Of a stretch of DNA of 12,116 nt, positions 1 through 6,280 are shown in pieces (positions within the stretch are counted from its first letter, which is position 1; each line of letters opens with the position of its first letter). The stretch is from Dethiosulfatibacter sp. Its GTDB lineage: Bacteria; Bacillota_A; Clostridia; Tissierellales; Dethiosulfatibacteraceae. The stretch spans positions 1 through 12,116 of the forward strand of contig JAHRFV010000218.1 in assembly GCA_019084435.1 (NCBI GenBank). The letters run 5' to 3'. Both the position numbers and the translations under genes were made by a program. The notes beneath the pieces are model-generated. The model worked only from the letters and a program-made list of their open reading frames with translations. It ran no database searches and was not told the origin of the DNA.

Positions 1-84
1 GCAGATAGTGGCGATAAAAACAATCCATTGGTGTTAAGTCCTAGTGATCGCCAAAGGGCAATGATGAAAGCTTTGAAAGGCTAA
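1..84 (+). pseudogene. Inverted partial copy of the alcohol dehydrogenase C-terminus
   Basis: Read on the plus strand from base 1, this stretch encodes ADSGDKNNPLVLSPSD and onward to MMKALKG, followed by TAA. That is identical to residues 367-393 of the iron-type alcohol dehydrogenase on the opposite strand. There is no divergence even at silent positions, which argues against an old gene duplication. It is either the end of a second, convergent gene copy that continues left of the window or, more likely, artefactual sequence from the fold-back. Confidence 0.75.
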
Positions 85-108
85 TTTTGGTATCAAATCA
101 GAAGCACT

Positions 109-158
109 AAAAAAGATCTATCAATAGATTTCTAATGAATCTACTAATAGATCTTTTT
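109..158 (-). terminator. Bidirectional rho-independent terminator after the alcohol dehydrogenase gene
   Basis: On the minus strand, 25 nt after the alcohol dehydrogenase stop codon, there is a hairpin built on AGATCTAT and ATAGATCT. Its upper stem is imperfect and its loop lies near 131-137. It is followed by six T residues (minus strand, bases 114 to 109) and preceded by six A residues, so it could act in both directions. It is the natural end of the PTS/methyltransferase operon. The outer pairing beyond the T-run belongs to the fold-back and is not needed for termination. Confidence 0.8.
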
Positions 159-183
159 TAGTGCTTCTGATTTGATACCAAAA

Positions 184-1365
184 TTAGCCTTTCAAAGCTT
201 TCATCATTGCCCTTTGGCGATCACTAGGACTTAACACCAATGGATTGTTTTTATCGCCACTATCTGCAGCCCATTGAAGCCAATCTTCCCTTGATACGTT
301 CTGATCCGATAAATTTGCCAACTCGGACATCGATTCAAAGTTTTTCAAACAGGCAATCCATTGTTGAATTTCTTGTTTGGGCTTATCAGGACAAAAAATA
401 GCAGTCATAGTCTCATATTTACCAAGGGTAGTGCCATATTTTTCAGGTTCTTTCAAAACATACTCAATCATCATTTCGTTGATTGGTCTCATAAGTCGAC
501 CACAAATCAATCCATGTGGAATGGATGCTTTCCCACCTATGGTGGATGCCATACCATGGACTGTTCCTAAGCCTGCATTCAACAATCCAATGCCTGAAAG
601 GGTGGCTGCCATGGCCATCTGAATACGCACCTCACTATTCTTTTCCTCTCCATGAAATAGTCTATAGAAGCTCTTTTGAAATAATCTTAAGCCATGAAGA
701 CACAGAGCGTCTGTGATCATATTGGCCTTATTGGACAAATAGGCCTCCACTAATTGAGTCAAAGCATCCATGCTACTTTGCGCGGTTACGTGAAGGGGAC
801 ATGTCAAAAGAAGGTCTCCATCAATAATAACCTCATCTGGAATAAGGCCCTCGTGCCTCAACGATTTTTTATAACCATCAGGCCCGATCTGACCAAATAC
901 AGCATTCGCTGTCACTTCACTGCCTGTGCCTGAAGTCGTCGGTACCGCCACAAAAGGAATCTTGGTTCCTGGATGATTTAAATAGCCAACCCCTTCTAAA
1001 TAAGCCTTTAGCGGATCTGATACAAGCATCATAGCTGAAAGACCTTTCCCAACATCAAGGACACTGCCACCCCCTATCGCCACCACGAGATCCCACGGCT
1101 TCCTAGAGCGCAGAGCATCTATTCTCTCTTGCATCCAATCCACTTGAGGCTCACCGCTCACTTGAATCCATTGCCACTGGGAAGAGAGTTGGGGCATCAA
1201 TGCCTTAATCTTATTTCCCCAAAGGCTTTCATTGAATGAATTGCCTCCTGTAACCCAAATTATCCGTTCTCCATACTTACTCACCATCAAAGGCAGTACT
1301 TCCACAAGTGCTTTCCCAATGGTCAGTGGAGGAATCTTCTTTAGGCTTCCCGTAGTTTGATTCAT
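184..1365 (-). CDS. Iron-type (group III) alcohol dehydrogenase
   Basis: This 393-residue protein has the usual length and motifs of the Fe-ADH family, NAD(P)-dependent cytosolic enzymes that interconvert alcohols or polyols and carbonyls. Visible features are the nucleotide-binding GGGSVLD (98-104), TTSGTGSE (143-150), and metal-site residues Asp200, His270 (VHGMA) and His284 (IPHG). The fourth canonical ligand, His in DALTH, is Gln204 here (DALTQLVEAY). From memory, some Fe-ADH subfamilies carry Gln there, so the enzyme need not be dead, but its metal preference may differ. The start ATG lies 1 nt after the HPr stop codon (TAA A ATG) with no clear ribosome binding site, suggesting translational reinitiation. 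It is the last gene of the operon. The substrate is unknown; oxidation of the polyol brought in by the PTS, or reduction of an aldehyde product, would fit. Confidence 0.92.
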   Translation of the reverse strand: MNQTTGSLKKIPPLTIGKALVEVLPLMVSKYGERIIWVTGGNSFNESLWGNKIKALMPQLSSQWQWIQVSGEPQVDWMQERIDALRSRKPWDLVVAIGGGSVLDVGKGLSAMMLVSDPLKAYLEGVGYLNHPGTKIPFVAVPTTSGTGSEVTANAVFGQIGPDGYKKSLRHEGLIPDEVIIDGDLLLTCPLHVTAQSSMDALTQLVEAYLSNKANMITDALCLHGLRLFQKSFYRLFHGEEKNSEVRIQMAMAATLSGIGLLNAGLGTVHGMASTIGGKASIPHGLICGRLMRPINEMMIEYVLKEPEKYGTTLGKYETMTAIFCPDKPKQEIQQWIACLKNFESMSELANLSDQNVSREDWLQWAADSGDKNNPLVLSPSDRQRAMMKALKG

Positions 1366-1366
1366 T

Positions 1367-1639
1367 TTATAATTCGTAGATTAATTTATTTTCTCTGAGG
1401 GTATCAGTCAATGCTTCAATAATCGTTTCTTCATCATCGCCATCCACGATAATGCTGAATATCTCTCCTTTGCATACTCCTAAGGCCATCACGCCCATTA
1501 TGGATTTTGCGTTGATTTCTTTTGTTTTGTATTCAATCTTTATATCGGCACCATAACTAGATGCTTTTTTGGTCAGCAATGACGCGGGTCTTGCGTGTAA
1601 TCCCATGCTATCAAACATCTCAAATTCTTTTTTGATCAT
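1367..1639 (-). CDS. ptsH: Phosphocarrier protein HPr
   Basis: HPr is the cytosolic phosphocarrier that passes phosphate from enzyme I to PTS IIA proteins. Starting at ATG 1639 gives 90 residues and places the phosphorylated histidine at His15 (GLHARPA) and the regulatory serine at Ser46 (NAKSIMG), the canonical numbering. An in-frame GTG at 1645 lies only 1 nt from the AGGAGG (1652-1647), whereas the ATG is 7 nt away, so the ATG is chosen. The ptsI stop codon TAG forms part of this ribosome binding site (TAGGAGG). Ser46 and its context imply control by HPr kinase and a CcpA partner role, consistent with the cre site in the same operon. Gene order ptsI then ptsH is the reverse of the usual one. 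Confidence 0.96.
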   Translation of the reverse strand: MIKKEFEMFDSMGLHARPASLLTKKASSYGADIKIEYKTKEINAKSIMGVMALGVCKGEIFSIIVDGDDEETIIEALTDTLRENKLIYEL

Positions 1640-1650
1640 CTTCACGCCTC

Positions 1651-3363
1651 CTAAAAGTTGATATAGTCTTTAATCAAATCTAACACTTCATCACTAGTAC
1701 CACACTGAAGAGCTCTCTTTGCTAACTGTTCCATTTCTTTTTTGTTAATATCTGCCATCAATTTACGGATAGGTAAAATACTCGTGGCACTCATACTAAG
1801 CTCATCCAAGCCTAGTCCTAATAACAAAGGTGCAGCCATAATATTACCTGCCATTTCACCACACATCCCTGTCCATTTTCCAACTGAATGAGAAGCGTCT
1901 ATAACCATTTTAATCATTCGAAGTAAAGCTGGATTGAAGGGTTGATACAAGTAAGCCACCTTTTCATTGATACGGTCTGCTGCAAAGGTATACTGTATCA
2001 AATCATTTGTACCAATAGAAAAGAAATCCACTTCCTTGGCAAATTGATCTGCCAACACAGCTGTCGATGGTATTTCAACCATAATCCCTACTTCTATTCG
2101 TTCACTGACTGGATATCCTTCTTGCAATAAATCGACCTTGCATGCTTCTAGCATTTTTTTGGCTTCTCGATATTCATCTAAGGTAGCAATCATTGGAAAC
2201 ATAATTTTCAAATTCCCATGAAAACTGGCTCTCAAGAGTGCTCTGAGCTGGATATTGAAAATATCCTGGCGATCAAGACATAATCTTATGGCTCGATGGC
2301 CTAAAAAAGGATTCATTTCATCAGATACGTGAATATAATCAATTTCTTTGTCCCCACCTACATCCAAGGTTCGAATGACCACTGGTTTGTCACCCATAGT
2401 CTCCAACACAGTTTTATAGGCTTCATACTGCAATTCTTCGTCCGGGCACGTTTTTTTGCCCATGAATAAGAATTCTGTGCGAAAAAGCCCAATACCTTCT
2501 GCCCCATTTTGTAAGACGCCCTCTAAGTCCTGTACAGAACCGATATTTGCCGCTAACTCAACACTGCATCCATCATTGCTCAAGGTTGGTTGATCTTTGT
2601 ATGCTAACATACCTTCTTTTTTCTTTTCAAAGTCAGCTTTTTTTTCATTAAATTCTTTCCAATCATCTGCTGTGGGATTAATAATTACGGACCCCGAAGA
2701 CCCATCAATCATAAGATTATCTCCGTGAGCCACTTTGGAAAAAATTCCCTCAATTCCTACCACAGCAGGAATTTCCAAAGATCTTGCCATGATGGCACTA
2801 TGACTGGTTCTACCACCTACTTGAGTCACAAATCCTTTGGTATACCTTCTATCTAGTTGTGCTGTATCTGAAGGTGTCAAGTCTTCTGCCACTATAATGA
2901 CTTCCTCTTTTATATCTGTTGGATCAGTCAATGTTACTTGTAAAAGATTGGATAAAACTCTTCGCGAAACATCTTTTATATAAGCAGCCCGTTCCTTCAT
3001 ATAGTCATTATCCATCATTTCAAAAATACTGGTAAATTTCTCAGCAATCTCATAATATGCCTTTTCCGCTTTGAAATGTTGTTGCTGAATTAAGCAGCAG
3101 GTTTGATCCATCAATTCTGGATCATTGAGGATTGCCAGATGGGCATCAAAAATAGCAGCTTCTTCTGTAGATAGTTGCGCTATAGCTCTAGTCTTGATCT
3201 CTTCAATTTGTTTTTCTGCAGCTCCTATTGCTTTTCTTAATGCGATAATCTCTTCTTCCGGTACTTCAGTTTTCTCATCACTCAGTTCAAATACCACTTT
3301 ATCTAGCTTGAAAACTTTACCGAATGCCACACCTTCACTGGCTCCAATTCCGATTAGTCTCAT
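1651..3363 (-). CDS. ptsI: PTS enzyme I (phosphoenolpyruvate-protein phosphotransferase)
   Basis: Enzyme I takes phosphate from phosphoenolpyruvate and hands it to HPr. The start is set at ATG 3363 (MRLIGIGAS), preceded by AAGGAG with a 5-nt spacer, giving 570 residues, the normal family length; a TTG further upstream (3399) has no such support. The N-terminal part contains the HPr-binding and phosphohistidine domains with His188 in GGRTSHSAIMAR. The C-terminal TIM-barrel PEP-binding domain shows GIGLFRTEFLFM, a GTNDLIQY segment and the MCGEMAG motif with its conserved cysteine. It lies 37 nt after the corrinoid protein gene and directly before ptsH. Its presence inside a substrate-specific operon suggests either the organism's only ptsI or a dedicated copy. 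Confidence 0.97.
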   Translation of the reverse strand: MRLIGIGASEGVAFGKVFKLDKVVFELSDEKTEVPEEEIIALRKAIGAAEKQIEEIKTRAIAQLSTEEAAIFDAHLAILNDPELMDQTCCLIQQQHFKAEKAYYEIAEKFTSIFEMMDNDYMKERAAYIKDVSRRVLSNLLQVTLTDPTDIKEEVIIVAEDLTPSDTAQLDRRYTKGFVTQVGGRTSHSAIMARSLEIPAVVGIEGIFSKVAHGDNLMIDGSSGSVIINPTADDWKEFNEKKADFEKKKEGMLAYKDQPTLSNDGCSVELAANIGSVQDLEGVLQNGAEGIGLFRTEFLFMGKKTCPDEELQYEAYKTVLETMGDKPVVIRTLDVGGDKEIDYIHVSDEMNPFLGHRAIRLCLDRQDIFNIQLRALLRASFHGNLKIMFPMIATLDEYREAKKMLEACKVDLLQEGYPVSERIEVGIMVEIPSTAVLADQFAKEVDFFSIGTNDLIQYTFAADRINEKVAYLYQPFNPALLRMIKMVIDASHSVGKWTGMCGEMAGNIMAAPLLLGLGLDELSMSATSILPIRKLMADINKKEMEQLAKRALQCGTSDEVLDLIKDYINF

Positions 3364-3400
3364 ATTTGCTCCTTCTATAAATTCTTTGAGCGAACTCAAT

Positions 3401-4033
3401 CTACATCATGAATTTTTTAGCTTCTTCGGAGGCAGTTGAAGCATCAGGTGCAAACATATCAGCACCGATATCCTGTGCAAAGCGATCTGACAACGGAGCG
3501 CCACCTACCATGATTTTGACTTGTTCTCTTAACCCTTTTTCCTCTATTGCATTAATAACCTCTTTCATATTAATCATGGTTGTTGTCAATAACGCAGACA
3601 TACATAAAATGTCTGGCTTATTAACTTCTAATGCTTCAACAAACTTTTCAGCCGTCACGTTTACACCCAAATCGATGACTTCAAATCCAGAGCCAGTCAT
3701 CATCATACTTACAATATTTTTTCCAATATCGTGTAGATCACCCTTGACGGTACCAATAACTACTTTACCTAAAGATTTTGCTCCTTCATCAATCAAATAT
3801 GGCTTGATGATATTCAATCCACCATTCATAGCTCTTGCAGCGATAAGAACCTCAGGTACAAAAACTTCGTTATGCTTGAACTTATCACCAATCACACCCA
3901 TACCATTCAACATGGCTGCCAAAATGTCGGACGCGTTAATCTTTCTATTTAGTGCTTCATTGCATGAACTAACTACTTCTTCTAAATCTCCCTTTTGCAG
4001 TGATTCTCCTATTTGTACTAAAATTTGTTCCAT
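3401..4033 (-). CDS. Corrinoid (B12-binding) protein of a methyltransferase system
   Basis: This 210-residue protein has the two-domain layout of MtaC/MtbC/MtvC-type corrinoid proteins: an N-terminal helical cap domain (about 1-85) and a C-terminal Rossmann-like cobalamin domain (about 88-210). The base-off B12 motif D-x-H-x-x-G is present as Asp99, His101, Gly104 in VKGDLHDIGKNIV; His101 would be the lower cobalt ligand. GGAPLS near 178-182 matches the later GG segment of the fold. It would carry a methyl group between a substrate methyltransferase and an acceptor. The likely partner is the URO-D-family methyltransferase at 8877-10001, although the two genes are separated by the PTS genes. 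ATG 4033 is chosen over TTG 4048 because GGAGG lies 5 nt before it. No activase or pterin methyltransferase is visible nearby. Confidence 0.93.
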   Translation of the reverse strand: MEQILVQIGESLQKGDLEEVVSSCNEALNRKINASDILAAMLNGMGVIGDKFKHNEVFVPEVLIAARAMNGGLNIIKPYLIDEGAKSLGKVVIGTVKGDLHDIGKNIVSMMMTGSGFEVIDLGVNVTAEKFVEALEVNKPDILCMSALLTTTMINMKEVINAIEEKGLREQVKIMVGGAPLSDRFAQDIGADMFAPDASTASEEAKKFMM

Positions 4034-4100
4034 TATTTCCTCCTTCAATACATCGTCTAATTTAATCAGCTCAAATCATACTTGATTTATCCGATGACTA

Positions 4101-4233
4101 CTCCCACTTCCATAAGTGGGAGATAAGGACTGTAGAGTCCCTGGATAACGGTTTCTAAGGTTCAGATGGCGTTTCAAACGCCACCTTGAACCAAAGAACC
4201 CTGTTTATACTTATCACTAAATTGTAAATAGTG
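4101..4233. other. Intergenic cluster of four hairpins between nifS and the corrinoid gene
   Basis: The 251-nt gap 4034-4284 holds no convincing gene but is rich in structure. In plus coordinates, hairpin A is CTCCCACTT / AAGTGGGAG (4101-4109 with 4114-4122). B is GGACT / AGTCC (4127-4131 with 4136-4140). C has GGTTCA / TGAACC around ATGGCGTTT / AAACGCCAC (4159-4192), extendable to 4150-4201 with one mismatch and a small internal loop. D is CACTA / TAGTG (4215-4233). None is followed by a T-run, so these are not intrinsic terminators. Candidates are a non-autonomous IS200/IS605-like element or TnpB guide-RNA remnant, a structured RNA, or an mRNA processing/stability element. I see no cobalamin-riboswitch B12 box. 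The hairpins are certain; the identity is not. Confidence 0.6.
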
Positions 4234-4284
4234 TTCCTTCATCAATTCAATCCTAGTGTTTTTTTCTTATTTATCGTTACAGAA

Positions 4285-5418
4285 TTAACTCCTGCAATGC
4301 TTTATAATTCTCTTAAGTTCAGAAACTGTATAATCCACTTCATCAATTGTATTGTACTTGCTAAATGAAAATCGTAAGCAACCGTCAATATACAGTTCTG
4401 GAACATTCATGGCTTTTAGTACATATGATGGTTCTATCAACATGGAATTACATGAGGCGCCCATCGATGCTAAAATCCCTTTTTTGTTTAAATGTAACAA
4501 AAGTGCTTCAGCTGTAACTCCTGCAAAACAAGCATTTAAAATTGAACTAGTACTTGTTTTTTGACTTCCATTAATAATGTACTTTTCTATAGTTGTAATC
4601 CCTTCGATAAACCTTTGTTTGATTTCTTTCATCTTATAATTGCTCTGTACAACTGTATCTCTTTGTATTGAGGCAGCTTGACCAAAACCAATGATGTTTG
4701 AAACATTCTCAGTTCCAGCTCTATATCCAGACTCTTGTTTGCCTCCATGTATCATTGGTGTTAAAGCCAAATCCCGCTTTTTGTAAAGAGCGCCTATTCC
4801 TTTTGGGCCTCCTATTTTATGAGCAGAAATCGACAGCATATCTATGGGCAATATCTTAACATCAATCAGTTCAGTTTTTATAGCCTGGATTGCATCTGTG
4901 TGAAGTGTAATGCCGTATCTCTCTTTGATAGCACATATACTTTCCATATCATTGATAGCACCGGTTTCGTTATTTACCCACATAAAAGATGCAAGTATAG
5001 TATCTTGTCTTATAGCTTTTTCGAAAACTAAGGGATCAATCATACCGCTTTCGGTCACCGGTAAATACGTCACTTCATAGCCTTGTGACTCAAGCCATCT
5101 AAACGAGTCTAAGACAGCATGGTGTTCCACACAGGATGTAATAAGGTGTCGACCATTCATTTGCTCACTAAATGCTAAACCCTTAATGGCCATATTAACT
5201 GATTCGCTACCGCTACCAGTAAAAACAATCTCATCCATATCCGCATTTATTAATCGAGCGACTTGTGTTCGGGATTCTTGGATGTCAGCCTTCAAGCTCC
5301 TTGCTTCATGGTAGATAGCAGATGGGTTATAGTAAGACTCCTTTAAATAAGGAAGCATTACCTCTAGAACACTTTCTTCTAATTTAGTTGTTGCTGCGTT
5401 ATCGAAATAGACTATCAT
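4285..5418 (-). CDS. Cysteine desulfurase, NifS/IscS-like
   Basis: This PLP enzyme (377 residues) removes sulfur from cysteine as an enzyme-bound persulfide for Fe-S clusters or other sulfur acceptors. Visible motifs are FDNAATTK at the N-terminus, VEHH (98-101 area, His100), HTDAIQA with Asp175 and Gln178, the PLP lysine Lys201 in SISAHKIGG, and the mobile active-site loop with Cys323 (GASCNS) followed by LEPSYVL-like IEPSYVL. It starts with ATG 5418 behind GAGGAG (6-nt spacer) and overlaps the stop of the upstream IIB-like gene by 4 nt (ATGA), so the two are likely translationally coupled. No iscU or other scaffold gene is next to it. A possible role is sulfur supply for the Fe-S clusters of the lipoyl synthase encoded upstream, or another operon-specific need; this is inference. 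Confidence 0.93.
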   Translation of the reverse strand: MIVYFDNAATTKLEESVLEVMLPYLKESYYNPSAIYHEARSLKADIQESRTQVARLINADMDEIVFTGSGSESVNMAIKGLAFSEQMNGRHLITSCVEHHAVLDSFRWLESQGYEVTYLPVTESGMIDPLVFEKAIRQDTILASFMWVNNETGAINDMESICAIKERYGITLHTDAIQAIKTELIDVKILPIDMLSISAHKIGGPKGIGALYKKRDLALTPMIHGGKQESGYRAGTENVSNIIGFGQAASIQRDTVVQSNYKMKEIKQRFIEGITTIEKYIINGSQKTSTSSILNACFAGVTAEALLLHLNKKGILASMGASCNSMLIEPSYVLKAMNVPELYIDGCLRFSFSKYNTIDEVDYTVSELKRIIKHCRS

Positions 5419-5699
5419 TCGGAACTCCTCAACAGCGTTATTATGCTCCCTAACAATTTTTCTTCATCTTTCCTATTAATAAATGGTCTCCCATCTAATA
5501 CCGGGCAAGGTTGCTCTTCGAAGTAAGGAAACATCTCTACAATCAGGGTATAACCATCATAAAAGTATGAGCTCATCCACAAATCCAAGATTTTAACTCT
5601 TACTTCTATTCCAGCATCTTTCGCTCGATCCTCGATTTCAGTTTGTGCGCGCAACATAGTGATACCGCATTGCCCACCTGCAATCAATACCTTCTTCAA
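5415..5699 (-). CDS. PTS IIB-like protein with displaced active-site cysteine
   Basis: This 94-residue protein resembles the GatB-type IIB fold: a first strand and P-loop (VLIAGGQCGIT, residues 4-14), an amphipathic first helix, a central strand, and a C-terminal PVLDGRPFI segment (67-74) matching the PVIxGxxFLTG-like end of GatB proteins. The normal motif CGxGxxTS is altered. The expected Cys position is Gly8, and a cysteine appears three residues later (Cys11 in GGQCG). It may be a divergent phosphoacceptor, a regulatory paralogue or an inactive IIB. The start is TTG 5699, the only suitable start near the GGGAG (8-nt spacer) that overlaps the end of the IIA gene. It overlaps the cysteine desulfurase start by 4 nt. 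Family assignment is moderately confident; function is open. Confidence 0.65.
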   Translation of the reverse strand: MKKVLIAGGQCGITMLRAQTEIEDRAKDAGIEVRVKILDLWMSSYFYDGYTLIVEMFPYFEEQPCPVLDGRPFINRKDEEKLLGSIITLLRSSE

Positions 5700-5703
5700 A
5701 AAA

Positions 5704-6150
5704 TCAACTCCCTATCAAATCCATTACAACTTCTGCACTTTGCGATTCAGACAAAGATATTAACAAGTCTTCGTCAGAAAATTTCTCCATTAATTGTTTT
5801 AGAATCTTAGGTTGTTCTGTTGAAGCAGCATTAGCAATCAAAAATACTATTTTTACGTCAAGTTCTTCGCTATCATCTGCCATATTATTAAACACAACAG
5901 GAGTCTCCAGAATTGCCATACCAATTGTTGATTCTATTATATCTTCGGAACTTGCATGTGGAATAGCTATACGAACTCCTTCTGTCGGTAAACCGGTTGG
6001 ATAAATCTCTTCTCTTGCTACAACTGAATCATAATATGTTTCCTTTACATGGCCATTAGTTACTAATAATTGAACTATCTTCATAATTGCATCATTTCTA
6101 TCTGTTGCTTGTAAGCCAATTATAATATTCTCTTTCAATATTCCTCTCAT
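5704..6150 (-). CDS. PTS IIA component, fructose/mannitol (Ntr) type
   Basis: IIA takes phosphate from HPr and gives it to IIB. The 148-residue protein has the fold signature of the PTS EIIA type-2 family, with phosphorylated His65 in the motif GVRIAIPHA (58-66) and a C-terminal FLIANAA..QPKILKQLMEKFSD stretch. It sits 130 nt after IIC, separated by a cre site. ATG 6150 has GGAG 12 nt upstream, rather far. A TTG at codon 5 (6138) has AGAGG about 4 nt away and could be the true start, but an in-frame TAG at 6156-6154 rules out anything longer. It is the natural phosphodonor for the GatB-like IIB at 7544-7849. Confidence 0.93.
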   Translation of the reverse strand: MRGILKENIIIGLQATDRNDAIMKIVQLLVTNGHVKETYYDSVVAREEIYPTGLPTEGVRIAIPHASSEDIIESTIGMAILETPVVFNNMADDSEELDVKIVFLIANAASTEQPKILKQLMEKFSDEDLLISLSESQSAEVVMDLIGS

Positions 6151-6175
6151 ACACTATCACATCTCCGTTCTGAAA

Positions 6176-6189
6176 TGAAAACGATTTCA
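6176..6189. promoter_or_regulatory. CcpA operator (cre) between IIC and IIA genes
   Basis: The 14-mer TGAAAACGATTTCA matches every position of the classic cre consensus TGWAANCGNTNWCA and is a near palindrome. It lies about 30 nt upstream of the IIA start codon, inside the 130-nt gap after IIC. I find no strong promoter in this gap. It may act as a transcription roadblock or low-level attenuator on the IIA to alcohol dehydrogenase part, or control a weak internal promoter. The operon's own HPr carries Ser46, the residue needed for CcpA co-repression. Confidence 0.8.
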
Positions 6190-6280
6190 ATATTTTCTTT
6201 AAAGTAAAGAAGTGTTTCAAGCTGATAAAACACATTCACGCTCAAGACACCTCTCGTTTTATGCAGTTTTATTCTCTCAA

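Larger units (their letters stand above)
1..267. repeat. Large perfect inverted repeat (fold-back) at the window edge
   Basis: Bases 1-121 are the exact reverse complement of bases 147-267; I checked the pairing block by block. The 25-nt centre (122-146) is itself mostly palindromic with a few mismatches. The arms run through the terminator, the intergenic spacer and 84 nt of coding sequence, so the repeat is far longer than a terminator stem. A perfect arm outside an imperfect hairpin centre is what a polymerase or assembler fold-back at a hairpin produces. A true inverted duplication cannot be excluded, because the left arm runs off the window. Confidence 0.97.

Noticed and set aside
3408..4085. 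Plus-strand 225-codon open frame opposite the corrinoid gene
   Set aside because: It is a serine/isoleucine-rich antisense shadow of a clearly coding B12-binding protein, with no family motifs.
4101..4233. CRISPR array
   Set aside because: The palindromes differ from one another and there are no regularly spaced direct repeats.
4174..4242. Minus-strand 22-codon ORF (MKEHYLQFSDKYKQG..., stop TGA) in the hairpin region
   Set aside because: It has only a weak ribosome binding site, overlaps hairpins C and D, and its end falls in the loop of hairpin C. I recognise no protein family, so a chance ORF in a structured element is more likely.
4034..4284. Cobalamin riboswitch upstream of the corrinoid gene
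   Set aside because: I looked for the B12-box-like core and the GCCACTG element and found neither; the hairpin layout does not fit.
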